A stretch of 64,000 bases of DNA from Lonsdalea populi (GCF_015999465.1 NZ_CP065534.1:372001-436000), one strand, 5' to 3'. Numbered from the stretch's first letter, positions 18,179-29,186 are shown. The notes: a model not told the origin generated them from the letters alone. Program-made: numbers and translations.

Positions 18179-19429
18179 ATGGCGTGGAATCAGCCCGGTA
18201 ATAACGGACAGGACCGCGACCCGTGGGGGAGCAGCAATAAAAATAGCGGCAACTCTGGCGGAAATAACAAAGGTGGCCGAGATCAGGGACCACCGGATCT
18301 TGACGACATCTTCCGCAAACTGAGCAAAAAACTCGGTGAGCTGGGCGGTGGGAAAAAATCAGGTTCCGGCGGCAGCGGTTTCGGCTCCGGCGGACGTATT
18401 TTGGGCGTGGTGGTCGCCATCGCCGTCGTTATCTGGGCGGCGAGCGGTTTTTATACCATCAAAGAAGCTGAGCGTGGCGTTGTCACCCGTTTCGGCAAAT
18501 TCAGCCATCTGGTCAGCCCTGGCCTGAATTGGAAACCCACTTTTATCGATGACGTCAGAGCGGTCAACGTCGAATCTGTTCGTGAACTGGCGACGTCTGG
18601 CGTCATGCTGACGTCGGACGAGAACGTGATTCGCGTCGAGATGAACGTTCAGTACCGTGTCACACAGCCGGAGCAGTATTTATTCAGCGTCACCAACGCG
18701 GATGACAGTCTGCGTCAGGCGACGGACAGCGCGCTGCGCGGTGTGGTCGGCAAATACACGATGGACAAAATCCTGACCGAAGGTCGTACCATCGTGCGTA
18801 CCGATACCCAGCGCGTGCTGGAGGAAACCGTTCGCCCCTACAACATGGGGATAACGCTGCTGGACGTCAACTTCCAGGCGGCGCGTCCGCCAGAAGAGGT
18901 GAAGGCCGCCTTTGACGATGCGATTGCCGCGCGTGAGAACGAGCAGCAGTACATCCGTGAAGCTGAAGCCTACGCCAATGAAGTTCAGCCGCGTGCGAAC
19001 GGTCAGGCGCAGCGTATTCTCGAAGAGGCTCGCGCCTACAAAACGCGTACCGTTCTCGAAGCGCAAGGTGAAGTGGCTCGTTTTGCTCGCGTGTTGCCGG
19101 AGTACAAGGCTGCGCCGGAAATCACTCGTGAACGTCTCTACATCGAAACCATGGAACGTGTGTTGAGCAGCACCCGCAAAGTGTTGGTGAACGATAAAGG
19201 CGGCAACCTGATGGTGCTGCCGTTGGAACAGATGCTGCGTCAGAACACTACGGGTACGGGCGGCAATGCGAGCAACGCGGTTGCTCCGCTGCGTAATTCC
19301 TCGACCTCGTCTAACAACGGTTCGAGCAGCACCTATAATTCTTCGCGCAGCAGCATCAACGGCAACATCATGGATCAGCGCCGGGCCAACGCCCAGCGGG
19401 ATGAGATCACTCGAGTAGGGAGAGAATAA
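18179..19429 (+). CDS. hflK: FtsH protease regulator HflK (SPFH family)
   Basis: An inner-membrane SPFH/band-7 protein that, with HflC, forms the large cage around FtsH and modulates its proteolysis of membrane proteins. The product is 416 residues. A glycine-, asparagine- and serine-rich cytoplasmic N-terminus (about 1-75) precedes one transmembrane helix (about 77-97, ILGVVVAIAVVIWAASGFY). The SPFH domain begins IKEAERGVVTRFGKFSHLVSPG. A long helical region contains QPRANGQAQRILEEARAYK. The C-terminus is low-complexity Ser/Asn. It is separated by 3 bp from hflC and forms a cotranscribed pair. Confidence 0.96.
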   Translation: MAWNQPGNNGQDRDPWGSSNKNSGNSGGNNKGGRDQGPPDLDDIFRKLSKKLGELGGGKKSGSGGSGFGSGGRILGVVVAIAVVIWAASGFYTIKEAERGVVTRFGKFSHLVSPGLNWKPTFIDDVRAVNVESVRELATSGVMLTSDENVIRVEMNVQYRVTQPEQYLFSVTNADDSLRQATDSALRGVVGKYTMDKILTEGRTIVRTDTQRVLEETVRPYNMGITLLDVNFQAARPPEEVKAAFDDAIAARENEQQYIREAEAYANEVQPRANGQAQRILEEARAYKTRTVLEAQGEVARFARVLPEYKAAPEITRERLYIETMERVLSSTRKVLVNDKGGNLMVLPLEQMLRQNTTGTGGNASNAVAPLRNSSTSSNNGSSSTYNSSRSSINGNIMDQRRANAQRDEITRVGRE

Positions 19430-19432
19430 TCA

Positions 19433-20428
19433 ATGCGTAAGTCAGTACTATTTATTCTGATCCTGGTGCTTCTGGTGATCTACGCGTCACTGTTCGTCGT
19501 ACAGGAAGGTCAGCGCGGGATCGTCATGCGCTTCGGCAAAGTTCTGCGCGATGATAAGAACAAACCGCTTATTTATGAGCCGGGTCTGCACGTCAAGATC
19601 CCAGTCCTTGAGTCGGTGAAAACGCTGGACGCCCGTATTCAGACCATGGAAAACCAGGCCGATCGCTTTATCACCAAAGAGCAGAAAGACCTGATTGTCG
19701 ACTCTTACATCAAATGGCGTATCAGCGATTTCAGCCGTTACTATCTGGCGACCGGCGGTGGCGACGTCTCCCAGGCCGAAGTGCTGTTGAAACGTAAATT
19801 CAACGACCGTTTGCGTTCCGAAATCGGCCGTCAGGATGTGAAAGGCATTGTGACGGACTCCCGTGGTCAACTGATGATGGACGTGCGCGATGCGTTGAAT
19901 ACCGGAACCGGTGAGACCACCGAAGCCGATAGCGCCATCGCCTCCGCCGCCGCGCGCGTCGAGCAGGAAACCAGCGGCGAATTGCCGCAGGTGAATCCGA
20001 ACAGTATGGCCGCTTTAGGGATCCAGGTGATCGACGTGCGTATCAAGCAGATCAACCTTCCGACGGAAGTGTCGGATGCCATCTACCAACGTATGCGCGC
20101 CGAACGTGAAGCCGTTGCTCGTCGTCATCGTTCACAGGGTCAGGAACAGGCGGAGAAGCTGAAAGCCACCGCGGATTATGAAGTGACGCGTACCCTGGCG
20201 GAAGCCGAGCGCGAAGGTCGTATGACGCGCGGTGAAGGCGATGCCGAGTCTGCGAAACTATTTGCCAACGCATTTAGTCAGGATCCGGACTTCTATGCCT
20301 TTATCCGTAGTCTGCGGGCCTATGAAAACAGCTTTAGCAGCGGTAATCAGGACGTTCTGGTATTAAGCCCGGACAGCGACTTCTTCCGCTACATGAAGTC
20401 ACCTGAGAAGACGGTGCCGGCACGCTAA
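19433..20428 (+). CDS. hflC: FtsH protease regulator HflC (SPFH family)
   Basis: The partner of HflK in the FtsH-HflKC membrane complex. The product is 331 residues. An N-terminal membrane anchor (about residues 4-22, SVLFILILVLLVIYASLFV) is followed by the SPFH domain, VVQEGQRGIVMRFGKVLRDD. The segment AEREGRMTRGEGDAESAKLFA and the ending PDSDFFRYMKSP are conserved in HflC. The gene starts 3 bp after the hflK stop. A rho-independent-type structure follows, separating it from yjeT. Confidence 0.96.
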   Translation: MRKSVLFILILVLLVIYASLFVVQEGQRGIVMRFGKVLRDDKNKPLIYEPGLHVKIPVLESVKTLDARIQTMENQADRFITKEQKDLIVDSYIKWRISDFSRYYLATGGGDVSQAEVLLKRKFNDRLRSEIGRQDVKGIVTDSRGQLMMDVRDALNTGTGETTEADSAIASAAARVEQETSGELPQVNPNSMAALGIQVIDVRIKQINLPTEVSDAIYQRMRAEREAVARRHRSQGQEQAEKLKATADYEVTRTLAEAEREGRMTRGEGDAESAKLFANAFSQDPDFYAFIRSLRAYENSFSSGNQDVLVLSPDSDFFRYMKSPEKTVPAR

Positions 20429-20457
20429 TTTACGATCCGCCCGTTGGCGAATACGCA

Positions 20458-20524
20458 GCCCGCGTTGTGTGTTGTCTGTGGCAGTTTTCCTGCCGCACGG
20501 CCAGCGCCTGACGCGGGCTTTTTT
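20458..20524 (+). terminator. Terminator between hflC and yjeT
   Basis: GCCCGCGT (20458-20465) pairs with ACGCGGGC (20511-20518) and is followed directly by six T. An internal hairpin (GGCAG/CTGCC) fills the long loop. It probably ends most hflKC transcription; the U-tract lies just before the yjeT ribosome site. Confidence 0.6.
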
Positions 20525-20539
20525 ATGTCTGGAGTTTCT

Positions 20540-20740
20540 ATGAGTGTTTCCGTCTGGCTGGCCTTGGGGTTGGTGCTAATTTTTGAAGGGCTGGGGCCTC
20601 TGTTGTTTCCCCGCATTTGGCGACGGATGATCCTTGGTATCGCGCAATTACCGGACGCGGTTTTGCGTCGTTTCGGGGGCGGAATAGTGGTCGCAGGTCT
20701 TGTGATCTACTACATGTTGCGTAGCCGCATGGAAGGCTAA
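20540..20740 (+). CDS. yjeT: Small inner-membrane protein YjeT (DUF2065)
   Basis: A 66-residue protein with two predicted membrane helices (about residues 4-22 and 45-60) separated by a short basic loop, RIWRRMIL. The family DUF2065 is found next to hflC and purA across enterics. Its function is unknown. The ATG at 20540 is chosen because GGAG lies 5 bases upstream; in-frame ATG 20525 would add five residues. The conserved place between hflC and purA supports the identification. Confidence 0.85.
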   Translation: MSVSVWLALGLVLIFEGLGPLLFPRIWRRMILGIAQLPDAVLRRFGGGIVVAGLVIYYMLRSRMEG

Positions 20741-20758
20741 ATTCGACGACCAATTTCT

Positions 20759-20774
20759 GCGCAAACGTATGCTA
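20759..20774 (+). promoter_or_regulatory. Candidate PurR operator upstream of purA
   Basis: GCGCAAACGTATGCTA keeps the core CGCAAACGT of the PurR box consensus (ACGCAAACGTTTNCNT) and lies 66 bp before the purA start. E. coli purA is also PurR-regulated from its leader region. Confidence 0.55.
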
Positions 20775-20806
20775 AAAGTACTGAAAGCATACAAATGAGA
20801 TGTTAG

Positions 20807-22138
<1,332 letters not shown>

Positions 22139-22163
22139 TATCACCGGGTGTTCAGAACGACGA

Positions 22164-22190
22164 AAGGACGGGATATTCCCGTCCTTTTTT
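22164..22190 (+). terminator. Intrinsic terminator of purA
   Basis: AAGGACGGG (22164-22172) and CCCGTCCTT (22178-22186) form a 9-bp stem with a 5-base loop, followed by a run of T to 22190. It lies between converging purA and mpl. Confidence 0.88.
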
Positions 22191-22253
22191 GTGCTGACCG
22201 GCAGCTCCTTCGCTCGAAGCGAGGAGAGGATCGACCCGTCAGCGGTCAGCCCA

Positions 22254-23627
22254 TCAGCTTTTTGCCTGTTCCTGTTTCTGGAACGTTTCCAGCAGTTTTT
22301 CATGAATATTGCCGAAGCCGCCATTGCTCATAACCAGCACGTGGTCGCCGGGCTGCGCGGTTTTAGCGATCATATCGACCAGCGTATCAATATCCGCACT
22401 CCAGTGCGTTGGCTGCACGCAGGCTTCCGCCACTTCTGCGACCTGCCAAGAAATATGCTGCGGCTGGAACAGGAACACTTCATCCGCGCGTCCCAGGGAA
22501 GGCGCTAACTCGGTTTTGCAATGTCCCAGCTTCATGGTATTGGAGCGGGGCTCCAGTACTGCCAGAATTCTTGCCGTGCCGCCGACTTTGCTGCGCAGAG
22601 CAGCCAGCGTCGCCAGGATCGCCGTCGGGTGATGCGCGAAATCATCGTAAACGGTGATGCCATTCGCGGTGCCGCGTTGTTCAAGGCGACGACGCGCATT
22701 GATGAAGCCGCCGAGCGCGCGGCAGGCTTCGGCCGGAGGAACGCCGACATGGCGGGCGGCGGCGATCGCCATCAGGCCATTATGCATGTTGTGTTCGCCA
22801 ACCAGGGTCCATTCGACTTCACCGACCAATTCGTCGTTCAGATAAACCTGAAAAATGCTGGAGTCCGGCACGCTCTTTTTCGCTTTCCAGATGCCGTCGT
22901 CACCGACCAGTTCCTGTTCGCTCCAGCATCCCATCGCCATCACCTGCTTGAGAGAATGATCGTTGCTGGGGACGAGGATCCGCCCGGTGCCCGGCACCAG
23001 CCGCACCAGATGGTGGAACTGTTTTTGGATCGCTTTCAGATCGTCAAAGATATCGGCGTGATCGAATTCGAGGTTATTCAGAATCAGGGTGCGGGGACAG
23101 TAGTGAACGAACTTGGAGCGTTTGTCGAAGAAGGCGCAATCATATTCGTCGGCTTCCACAACGAAAAACGGGCTATGGCCTAATCTCGCCGAGACGTCGA
23201 AGTTGCCGGGGACGCCGCCGATGACGAAGCCAGGGTTATAGCCGCAGGCTTCCAATATCCAGGTCACCATTCCGGCGGTCGTGGTCTTGCCGTGGGTTCC
23301 CGCGACGGCGATGACCCAGCGCTCACGCAGCACGTAATCGTGCAACCATTGCGGCCCGGAGGCATAAGGCATGTTCCGCTCAAGAACGGCTTCAACGCAG
23401 GGATTGCCGCGGGACATTGCATTGCCGATGATAACCAGGTCCGGCTGAGGCTCCAGCTGCGAAGGATCGTATCCCTCAATCAGGGTGATCCCCTGTTCTT
23501 CCAGTAGCGTGCTCATGGGGGGATAGACGTTGGCATCTGAGCCAGTCACCTGATGTCCCAGCGAGCGGGCCAGCAGCGCGATCCCTCCCATGAAGGTGCC
23601 GCAGATACCTAATATATGAATGCGCAT
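22254..23627 (-). CDS. mpl: UDP-MurNAc:L-Ala-gamma-D-Glu-meso-DAP ligase (murein peptide recycling)
   Basis: A cytosolic Mur-ligase family enzyme that reattaches the recycled tripeptide to UDP-MurNAc. The product is 457 residues, the E. coli length. The N-terminal Rossmann-like segment IHILGICGTFMGGIALLARS is followed by the ATP-binding loop GTHGKTTTAGM near residue 110. The segments VVEADEYDCAFFDKRSKFVHY and YDDFAHHPTAI are conserved. It is divergent from fbp, as in E. coli. The start at 23627 gives MRIHILGICG, the family N-terminus. Confidence 0.96.
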   Translation of the reverse strand: MRIHILGICGTFMGGIALLARSLGHQVTGSDANVYPPMSTLLEEQGITLIEGYDPSQLEPQPDLVIIGNAMSRGNPCVEAVLERNMPYASGPQWLHDYVLRERWVIAVAGTHGKTTTAGMVTWILEACGYNPGFVIGGVPGNFDVSARLGHSPFFVVEADEYDCAFFDKRSKFVHYCPRTLILNNLEFDHADIFDDLKAIQKQFHHLVRLVPGTGRILVPSNDHSLKQVMAMGCWSEQELVGDDGIWKAKKSVPDSSIFQVYLNDELVGEVEWTLVGEHNMHNGLMAIAAARHVGVPPAEACRALGGFINARRRLEQRGTANGITVYDDFAHHPTAILATLAALRSKVGGTARILAVLEPRSNTMKLGHCKTELAPSLGRADEVFLFQPQHISWQVAEVAEACVQPTHWSADIDTLVDMIAKTAQPGDHVLVMSNGGFGNIHEKLLETFQKQEQAKS

Positions 23628-23794
23628 ACGTTTCCCAACTATCTACAAAAGTCTGTCTTATTCTAACGCTACGGATAGTTCTCAAGAAATGGATTTGACT
23701 ATGTGCTGGCTTTCTCTTTGGGCTACACTGCAAACGCAAACGTTGGCGGTACATAATTAGACCGCTTTTCATCTGCTGACTATGGAATAGTGTT

Positions 23795-24799
23795 ATGAAA
23801 ACGTTAGGCGAATTCATCGTCGAAAAACAGCACGATTTCTCACATGCCACGGGTGAACTCACCGCGTTGCTGTCTGCAATCAAGCTGGGCGCGAAAATCA
23901 TTCACCGCGACATCAACAAAGCGGGTCTGGTGGATATTTTAGGCACCAGCGGGGTTTCCAATGTGCAGGGCGAAGTACAGATGAAATTAGATCTGTACGC
24001 TAATGAAAAGTTGAAGGCGGCGCTCAAAGCGCGTGGTGAAGTCGCTGGCATCGCTTCCGAAGAAGAGGACGAAATCGTCATCTTCGAAGGAGAGCGGTCC
24101 GAAAATGCAAAGTATGTCGTGTTGATGGACCCGCTGGACGGCTCCTCCAACATCGATGTAAATGTTTCAGTCGGCACCATTTTTTCTATCTACCGACGTA
24201 TTACTCCACTGGGCTCTTCGGTAACCGAAGCCGATTTCCTGCAGCCCGGCAGCAAACAGGTCGCCGCTGGTTACATTGTTTACGGCTCCTCGACCATGCT
24301 GGTCTATTCTACCGGTCACGGGGTTCATGCCTTCACCTACGATCCCTCACTGGGCGTTTTCTGCCTGTCGCATGAGCGAGTCCGCTTCCCCGAAATGGGA
24401 AACACCTACTCCATCAACGAAGGCAACTATATCAAGTTCCCGCAGGGCGTGAAAAAGTACATCAAGTATTGTCAGGAGCAGGATGAGGCCACGATGCGGC
24501 CATATACGTCGCGCTACATCGGTTCTTTGGTGGCGGACTTCCACCGCAACTTGCTGAAAGGGGGGATCTATCTCTACCCGAGTACGGCCAGTTATCCGCA
24601 GGGCAAGCTGCGTCTGCTGTACGAATGCAACCCGATGGCGCTGCTGGCGGAGCAGGCGGGCGGCAAAGCCAGCGACGGACACCGTCGTATTTTGGATATC
24701 CAGCCGCAGAAGCTGCATGAACGCGCGCCGTTCTTTGTCGGTACGGAGTCGATGGTGAACGACGTCGAGCGCTTCCTGCGCGAATACCCCGACGATTAA
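23795..24799 (+). CDS. fbp: Fructose-1,6-bisphosphatase class I
   Basis: The key gluconeogenic phosphatase (EC 3.1.3.11), AMP-inhibited in enterics. The product is 334 residues. The metal-binding and catalytic motifs are EEEDEIVIF and the lithium-sensitive phosphatase signature [15 protein letters not shown] (about residues 109-123). The C-terminal substrate region includes [27 protein letters not shown]. It diverges from mpl across a 167-bp promoter region and is followed by a strong terminator. Confidence 0.97.
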   Translation: MKTLGEFIVEKQHDFSHATGELTALLSAIKLGAKIIHRDINKAGLVDILGTSGVSNVQGEVQMKLDLYANEKLKAALKARGEVAGIASEEEDEIVIFEGERSENAKYVVLMDPLDGSSNIDVNVSVGTIFSIYRRITPLGSSVTEADFLQPGSKQVAAGYIVYGSSTMLVYSTGHGVHAFTYDPSLGVFCLSHERVRFPEMGNTYSINEGNYIKFPQGVKKYIKYCQEQDEATMRPYTSRYIGSLVADFHRNLLKGGIYLYPSTASYPQGKLRLLYECNPMALLAEQAGGKASDGHRRILDIQPQKLHERAPFFVGTESMVNDVERFLREYPDD

Positions 24800-24826
24800 C
24801 GAGTGATGTCTTCAGACAAATATAAC

Positions 24827-24862
24827 TGTGGCGCGGTCGAAAGGCGCGCCACATTTCTTTTT
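24827..24862 (+). terminator. Intrinsic terminator of fbp
   Basis: TGTGGCGCG (24827-24835) pairs with CGCGCCACA (24845-24853) across a 9-base loop, followed by TTTCTTTTT. It separates fbp from convergent ruvX. Confidence 0.8.
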
Positions 24863-24917
24863 AGCGATATGCCCGATCTGGCGTTATCCCGCCGTCAGCT
24901 CCGGCTGCAAGATAACG

Positions 24918-25334
24918 CTAATGCTGCTCGAACCAGCTTTCAAGAATAACGACCGCCGAGGCGGAGTCAACGCTGCCTTTATCCAGAGCCCGGAAACCGC
25001 CCTGAGCGAACAGGCCTGAGCGTGCTTCCACCGTGCTTAGACGTTCGTCATGCAGCTCCACCGCCACGCCGAAGCGGCCGTGAAGACGCTGAGAAAATTT
25101 CCTCGCCCGAGCCGTCAGCGGCTGTTCCGTGCCGTCCATGTTCAGCGGCAGGCCGACGATCACCAGCTCGGGCTGCCATTCCCGTAATAACTTTTCGACC
25201 TTTTGCCAGTCCGGCGTACCGTCCTGCGCTTTGAATGCCTGAAGCGGGCGGGCGGTGCGTGTCAGATCCTGACCGATGGCGACGCCGATGCTGCGGGTAC
25301 CGAAGTCGAACGCCATGATGGTGCGGTGACTCAT
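24918..25334 (-). CDS. ruvX: Holliday-junction resolvase-like protein RuvX/YqgF
   Basis: A 138-residue RNase H-fold protein of the YqgF family, implicated in pre-16S rRNA processing and transcription antitermination; the resolvase name is historical. The motif [15 protein letters not shown] at the N-terminus carries the first catalytic Asp. The segments [15 protein letters not shown] and [12 protein letters not shown] hold the other acidic residues. The ATG at 25334 overlaps the yqgE stop (ATGA), so the two genes are translationally coupled. A longer in-frame extension would run into yqgE and is rejected. Confidence 0.94.
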   Translation of the reverse strand: MSHRTIMAFDFGTRSIGVAIGQDLTRTARPLQAFKAQDGTPDWQKVEKLLREWQPELVIVGLPLNMDGTEQPLTARARKFSQRLHGRFGVAVELHDERLSTVEARSGLFAQGGFRALDKGSVDSASAVVILESWFEQH

Positions 25335-25897
25335 CAGGCGTGTCCCGCATCGCTGGCGATCATATGAATATCCACCCCAAGTTTTTTCGCCGCGACGCGC
25401 CAGCGGTCCGCAATCGGAGTGTGGAACAGGATGTCCCGATCGGCTTTGACGGTCAGCCACGAGTTGTCCAGCAGCTCGCTCTCAAGCTGTCCGCCCTCCC
25501 AGGCCGTATAGCCGAGCGCGACCAGCGTGTTGTTGGGTTGGTCTATCGTACCCATCGTCTCCAGTACGTCCTTGGACGTGGTAATCATGGTATCGGGCGA
25601 CACGGAGATACTGGAGGCGAAGCCCGCCTGCGGGGTGTGCAGAATGAAGCCGCGGTCATCCGCCAGCGGACCGCCGGAAAAAACGGGCTTATCCAGCCGG
25701 ATATCGGATTTTGACTCCGGCGGCGTGATTTTCAGTTTTTTCAAGATATCGTCGACGGTGAACTTTTCTATCGGTTTATTGATGATCAACCCCATCGCAC
25801 CGTCTTCGCCGTGTTCGCAGACGTATACCACGGACCGTTTAAATACCGGATCCTGCAGTGCAGGCATCGCGATAAGAAAGTGATGCTGTAAATTCAT
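25334..25897 (-). CDS. yqgE: UPF0301 protein YqgE
   Basis: A 187-residue conserved cytosolic protein (DUF179, AlgH family) of unknown biochemical role. The N-terminus [20 protein letters not shown], the segment [18 protein letters not shown] and the glycine-rich [15 protein letters not shown] are characteristic. It precedes and overlaps ruvX by ATGA. The order gshB-yqgE-ruvX is conserved in enterics. Length equals that of the E. coli protein. Confidence 0.93.
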   Translation of the reverse strand: MNLQHHFLIAMPALQDPVFKRSVVYVCEHGEDGAMGLIINKPIEKFTVDDILKKLKITPPESKSDIRLDKPVFSGGPLADDRGFILHTPQAGFASSISVSPDTMITTSKDVLETMGTIDQPNNTLVALGYTAWEGGQLESELLDNSWLTVKADRDILFHTPIADRWRVAAKKLGVDIHMIASDAGHA

Positions 25898-26008
25898 AGT
25901 CTGTTCTTATCGTTTTTCTGTCGTTGTTTCGATTCGCCGCCAGCCGACGAACCCGGCAGATGTGCATGGTTGACCGGGGATCGCATCCAGGCCGTCGAAG
26001 AGTAGTCA

Positions 26009-26962
26009 TTAGCGCTCGGACAGTCGCCGTTCGATGGCGTCCATCAGCATGCCGGTAATAGAAACATCAGGGAACGCCGCTTCGATTTCGCGTACACAGG
26101 TCGGGCTGGTGACGTTAATTTCGGTCAGACGCTCGCCGATGATATCCAGACCGACGAAAATCAGTCCTTTCTTTTTCAAGATCGGAGCGATAGTACGGGC
26201 GATCCGCCAGTCGCTTTCGCTCAGCGGACGCGCTTCTCCCCGGCCACCGGCGGCCAGATTGCCGCGTGTTTCTCCCCCTTGCGGGATACGGGCCAGGCAG
26301 TAAGGAACCGGTTCTCCGTCCACCACCAGCACGCGTTTGTCGCCGTCTTTGATGGCGGGCAGATAGTTTTGCGCCATGCAGTAGCGGCTACCGTATTCGG
26401 TGAGCGTTTCGATGATGACCGACACGTTGGCGTCATCCTGTTTCAGGCGGAAGATGGAAGCGCCGCCCATGCCGTCCAGCGGCTTGAGGATCACGTCTTT
26501 ATGCTGCTGGTGAAACTCGCGCAGTTTGTCGGCGCGGCGAGTGACCAGCGTCGCCGGCGTCAGTTCGGAGAACCAGGCGGTAAACAGCTTTTCGTTGCAG
26601 TCGCGCAGGCTTTGCGGCTTGTTGACGATCAAGGTGCCTTTTTCTTCTGCACGCTCAAGGATATAGGTGGCGTAGATGAACTCGGTATCGAACGGCGGAT
26701 CTTTCCGCATCAGCACCACGTCCAGCTCATGCAGGGCGATATCTTGTGCGTCGCCGAACTGATACCAGCCGTCGTAGTTGTGCTCGACGCTCAGTTGACG
26801 CGTGGTGGCGCGCGCTTCGCCCGCGTTCAGATAGAGATCGTCCATCTCCATATAATGCAGCTCCCAGCCCCGACGCTGCGCTTCCAACAGCATGGCGAAG
26901 CTGGTGTCTTTTTTAATGTTGATGGCTGCAATCGGGTCCATCACGATACCGAGTTTGATCAT
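26009..26962 (-). CDS. gshB: Glutathione synthetase
   Basis: An ATP-grasp ligase that joins gamma-glutamylcysteine and glycine (EC 6.3.2.3). The product is 317 residues. The N-terminal segment KLGIVMDPIAAINIKKDTSF is followed by ATP-grasp elements DVILKPLDGMGGASIFRL (about residues 155-172) and LIFVGLDIIGERLTEINVTS. The latter carries the metal-binding Glu and Asn. It lies 12 bp downstream of rsmE in the same direction, in the conserved rsmE-gshB-yqgE-ruvX order, and is probably cotranscribed. Confidence 0.97.
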   Translation of the reverse strand: MIKLGIVMDPIAAINIKKDTSFAMLLEAQRRGWELHYMEMDDLYLNAGEARATTRQLSVEHNYDGWYQFGDAQDIALHELDVVLMRKDPPFDTEFIYATYILERAEEKGTLIVNKPQSLRDCNEKLFTAWFSELTPATLVTRRADKLREFHQQHKDVILKPLDGMGGASIFRLKQDDANVSVIIETLTEYGSRYCMAQNYLPAIKDGDKRVLVVDGEPVPYCLARIPQGGETRGNLAAGGRGEARPLSESDWRIARTIAPILKKKGLIFVGLDIIGERLTEINVTSPTCVREIEAAFPDVSITGMLMDAIERRLSER

Positions 26963-26974
26963 TCTCTTTCTCCT

Positions 26975-27709
26975 TTACCCCAGATCGCCGAATCGAACCT
27001 GCAATGCGGTGATTGCGGTGAGCGCTGTGGTTTCTGTACGCAGAACGCGAGGCCCCAGCAGAATATCGGTAAAGCCGTGTTCTGCCGTCATCGCAATTTC
27101 ATCGGACGAAAGGCCGCCTTCCGGGCCAATCAGTAGCCGGACACGCTGCACCGGCGTGGGTAGCGTGTTGATGCTGTGCGTCGCCCGCGGATGCAGGTTC
27201 AGTTTTAACCCATTGTCCGGCTCTGCGCACCAGCTTTCCAGCGACAGGGGGGGACGAATGAGTGGAATGCGATTTCTACCGCACTGTTCGCAGGCGCCGA
27301 TGGCGATTTTTTGCCATTGGGACAGCTTCTTCTCCAGACGATCGCCATCCAGCTTGACGCCGCAACGTTCTGAGAAAAGAGGCGTAATTTCATTCACGCC
27401 CAGCTCAATGGATTTCTGGATAGTAAATTCCATTTTCTCACCGCGTGAAATCACCTGTCCGAGATGCAGGTGCAGCGGAGACTCTCGGTCTTCCTGCTGC
27501 GCTGCGTTGTAGCGTACCTGTACCCGTTTTTTGTCGGCCAGCAGAATTTCCGCATCGAAAATGCAGTTACCGCCGTCAAATAACTGTAGCGACTGACCGC
27601 GGTTCATGCGCAGTACGCGGCCGATATGATTGGCGGCGTCCGCGCTCAGGTCGGTTTCGCCGCCGCCTGTCGATAGCGTATCGGGATGGAAAATGCGCGG
27701 TATTCGCAT
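26975..27709 (-). CDS. rsmE: 16S rRNA m3U1498 methyltransferase RsmE
   Basis: A SPOUT-superfamily methyltransferase modifying U1498 in the 30S decoding region. The product is 244 residues. A PUA-like N-terminal domain (about 1-75, with [19 protein letters not shown]) precedes the SPOUT domain, which has the SAM-binding knot [15 protein letters not shown] and the ending [20 protein letters not shown]. Both motifs define the family. It is followed 12 bp later by gshB. Confidence 0.96.
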   Translation of the reverse strand: MRIPRIFHPDTLSTGGGETDLSADAANHIGRVLRMNRGQSLQLFDGGNCIFDAEILLADKKRVQVRYNAAQQEDRESPLHLHLGQVISRGEKMEFTIQKSIELGVNEITPLFSERCGVKLDGDRLEKKLSQWQKIAIGACEQCGRNRIPLIRPPLSLESWCAEPDNGLKLNLHPRATHSINTLPTPVQRVRLLIGPEGGLSSDEIAMTAEHGFTDILLGPRVLRTETTALTAITALQVRFGDLG

Positions 27710-27767
27710 TGATGTTCTGGCCTTTACGTCATGTCTGTCGAAATGGGCGGATCGCCCGGGTGAAGCC

Positions 27768-27791
27768 CACCACCGTCCACGGGCGGTGGTG
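27768..27791 (+). repeat. GC-rich dyad between endA and rsmE
   Basis: CACCACCG (27768-27775) and CGGTGGTG (27784-27791) form a perfect stem with an 8-base loop in the 113-bp gap. No U-tract follows on either strand, so it is not a standard terminator. It could be a REP-like element or the scar of a short palindromic element. Confidence 0.4.
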
Positions 27792-27822
27792 CTAAGGACT
27801 TAAGCTATAGTAGGTAGCCGGA

Positions 27823-28521
27823 TCACTGCTGGCAAGCTTGTTGCACGTAAGGGTTGTGATTGCCCTGCACCTGAGCGATGCGATTGTCGCGGGTACATTC
27901 CCACGGCGTCACGGGATACAGCCGGTTCCAGGTTTCAAACAGCTGGGTCTGCTGACGGGAAAGCGTCAGATGATAGCGGTCCCGCATGTAAAAATAGGTG
28001 CGGGCAATCGGTCCGCGAGCGCGTTCGGGCGGTTCAGCCATCTTGTTTTTAAAGTCGATTTTCATTTCGCACTGGCCGTACTGTTTCTCGCCGCCGTTCC
28101 ACTGGTTATACATCAGATTGCCGCGGTCGCCGTTGACCTCGCCGATGGCCGGCACCAGGTTATGCAGGTCGGTTTCCATCTTGAGGTAGACTTCATCCTG
28201 ATCGCAGTTCTTGCGTCCGCCGTTCTGCCAGCATTGGCGCTGGTGGCCGAACTGCCAGGCCGGCATGACGTGTTCCCACTCGATACGGTTGGCGCGGTTG
28301 GCGTTCTTACGCACTTCATAGCCGCAGGACTGCAGGTCGGGGATGCCTTTTTTGCCCTGCCAGGTGATGCGGCAGCCGCAGTAGAAGCTGCCCGGCGCGT
28401 CTTGGTTGATTTTCACCGCGGCAGCTTTGGCCTGAGTGAAATTATTGATTTCCTGGCTGAGCGCAGAAAAAGTAATCAGGCCGTAGCCTACGGTAGCGAT
28501 AACAAGAGTTTTGCGAAGCAT
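27823..28521 (-). CDS. endA: Periplasmic endonuclease I
   Basis: A periplasmic, non-specific DNase of 232 residues. An N-terminal signal peptide (residues 1-23, [20 protein letters not shown]) precedes the mature nuclease. The catalytic region is [19 protein letters not shown], with the His-containing beta-beta-alpha metal motif, then [18 protein letters not shown]. Several cysteines (FYCGCR, SCGYE, QCWQNGG, NCDQDE) fit the disulfides of the family. The ATG at 28521 is chosen to place the signal peptide at the N-terminus; an upstream in-frame TTG would add 33 unrelated residues and overlap sprT. It follows sprT closely, as in E. coli. Confidence 0.93.
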   Translation of the reverse strand: MLRKTLVIATVGYGLITFSALSQEINNFTQAKAAAVKINQDAPGSFYCGCRITWQGKKGIPDLQSCGYEVRKNANRANRIEWEHVMPAWQFGHQRQCWQNGGRKNCDQDEVYLKMETDLHNLVPAIGEVNGDRGNLMYNQWNGGEKQYGQCEMKIDFKNKMAEPPERARGPIARTYFYMRDRYHLTLSRQQTQLFETWNRLYPVTPWECTRDNRIAQVQGNHNPYVQQACQQ

Positions 28522-28616
28522 ATTCCAAAGCGCCTTAGGCAGAAAAGCGTGCAGAGTACCGGAAGCGTTACGGTGAGGCAACGTTACGCCCGCTCGGAAA
28601 AAACTGGAATCTGAGA

Positions 28617-29129
28617 TCAACGCGTCTCTTTTTCATCGCGCTTGAGAGGGGTCCCGCAGCGGCGGCAGCGGTACTCGGTTTCGCCGCGTAGAATACGGTT
28701 GTGACGCCTCACCGTTAGTTCGTGTTGCTGACAGGCGCACTGATAAAGATAGGTTTTTCCTCGCACGGACGTCACGGCAAAAGTATGTGTACGTTGAGCC
28801 GGCACCGCCAGAATATGCTCCATCATCCACCGCCAGGCTTTACCGTGCGGGGGCGCTTTACCAAAGCGTGCGTAGACCAGCAGGTGCGCCAGCTCATGGG
28901 GTACGACTTCATCGATAAATGCCTGCTGATTTTCCTGCAACAGCACGGGATTGATACGGATTTCCCACTCCTGCAGCCAGGCGCTTCCGGCGGTGGCGCC
29001 GTGCTGGTTATAGGTGATGGTGGGTTCGGGATAGTCGCTGTCGAGAGCGGTATTGGCCAACGCCAGCTTTTCCCGCAGGCAGCGCATCACCGCCTGTTGG
29101 AGTGCGATAGGGACGCGTTCAGTCTTCAT
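28617..29129 (-). CDS. sprT: SprT family zinc metalloprotease-like protein
   Basis: A 170-residue protein of the SprT family with the zinc-binding motif [11 protein letters not shown] (HELAH) near residue 75. A C-terminal zinc-ribbon has paired cysteines, YQCAC and YRCRRCG. The E. coli homologue is named for effects on growth phase; bacterial function is not settled. The ATG at 29129 ([16 protein letters not shown]) matches the E. coli N-terminus better than the in-frame ATG four codons upstream. It precedes endA in the conserved order galP-sprT-endA. Confidence 0.92.
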   Translation of the reverse strand: MKTERVPIALQQAVMRCLREKLALANTALDSDYPEPTITYNQHGATAGSAWLQEWEIRINPVLLQENQQAFIDEVVPHELAHLLVYARFGKAPPHGKAWRWMMEHILAVPAQRTHTFAVTSVRGKTYLYQCACQQHELTVRRHNRILRGETEYRCRRCGTPLKRDEKETR

Positions 29130-29148
29130 GGCGTCAAGCATACGGTGA

Positions 29149-29176
29149 CCGGGGCACGGTTGTAAACGTGCCCCGG
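29149..29176 (-). terminator. Perfect 10-bp hairpin between galP and sprT
   Basis: CCGGGGCACG (29149-29158) pairs with CGTGCCCCGG (29167-29176) across an 8-base loop, just after the galP stop at 29187. No U-tract follows on the minus strand, so it may stabilise the galP 3' end rather than fully terminate. Confidence 0.5.
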
Positions 29177-29186
29177 CGGGGGAGGA

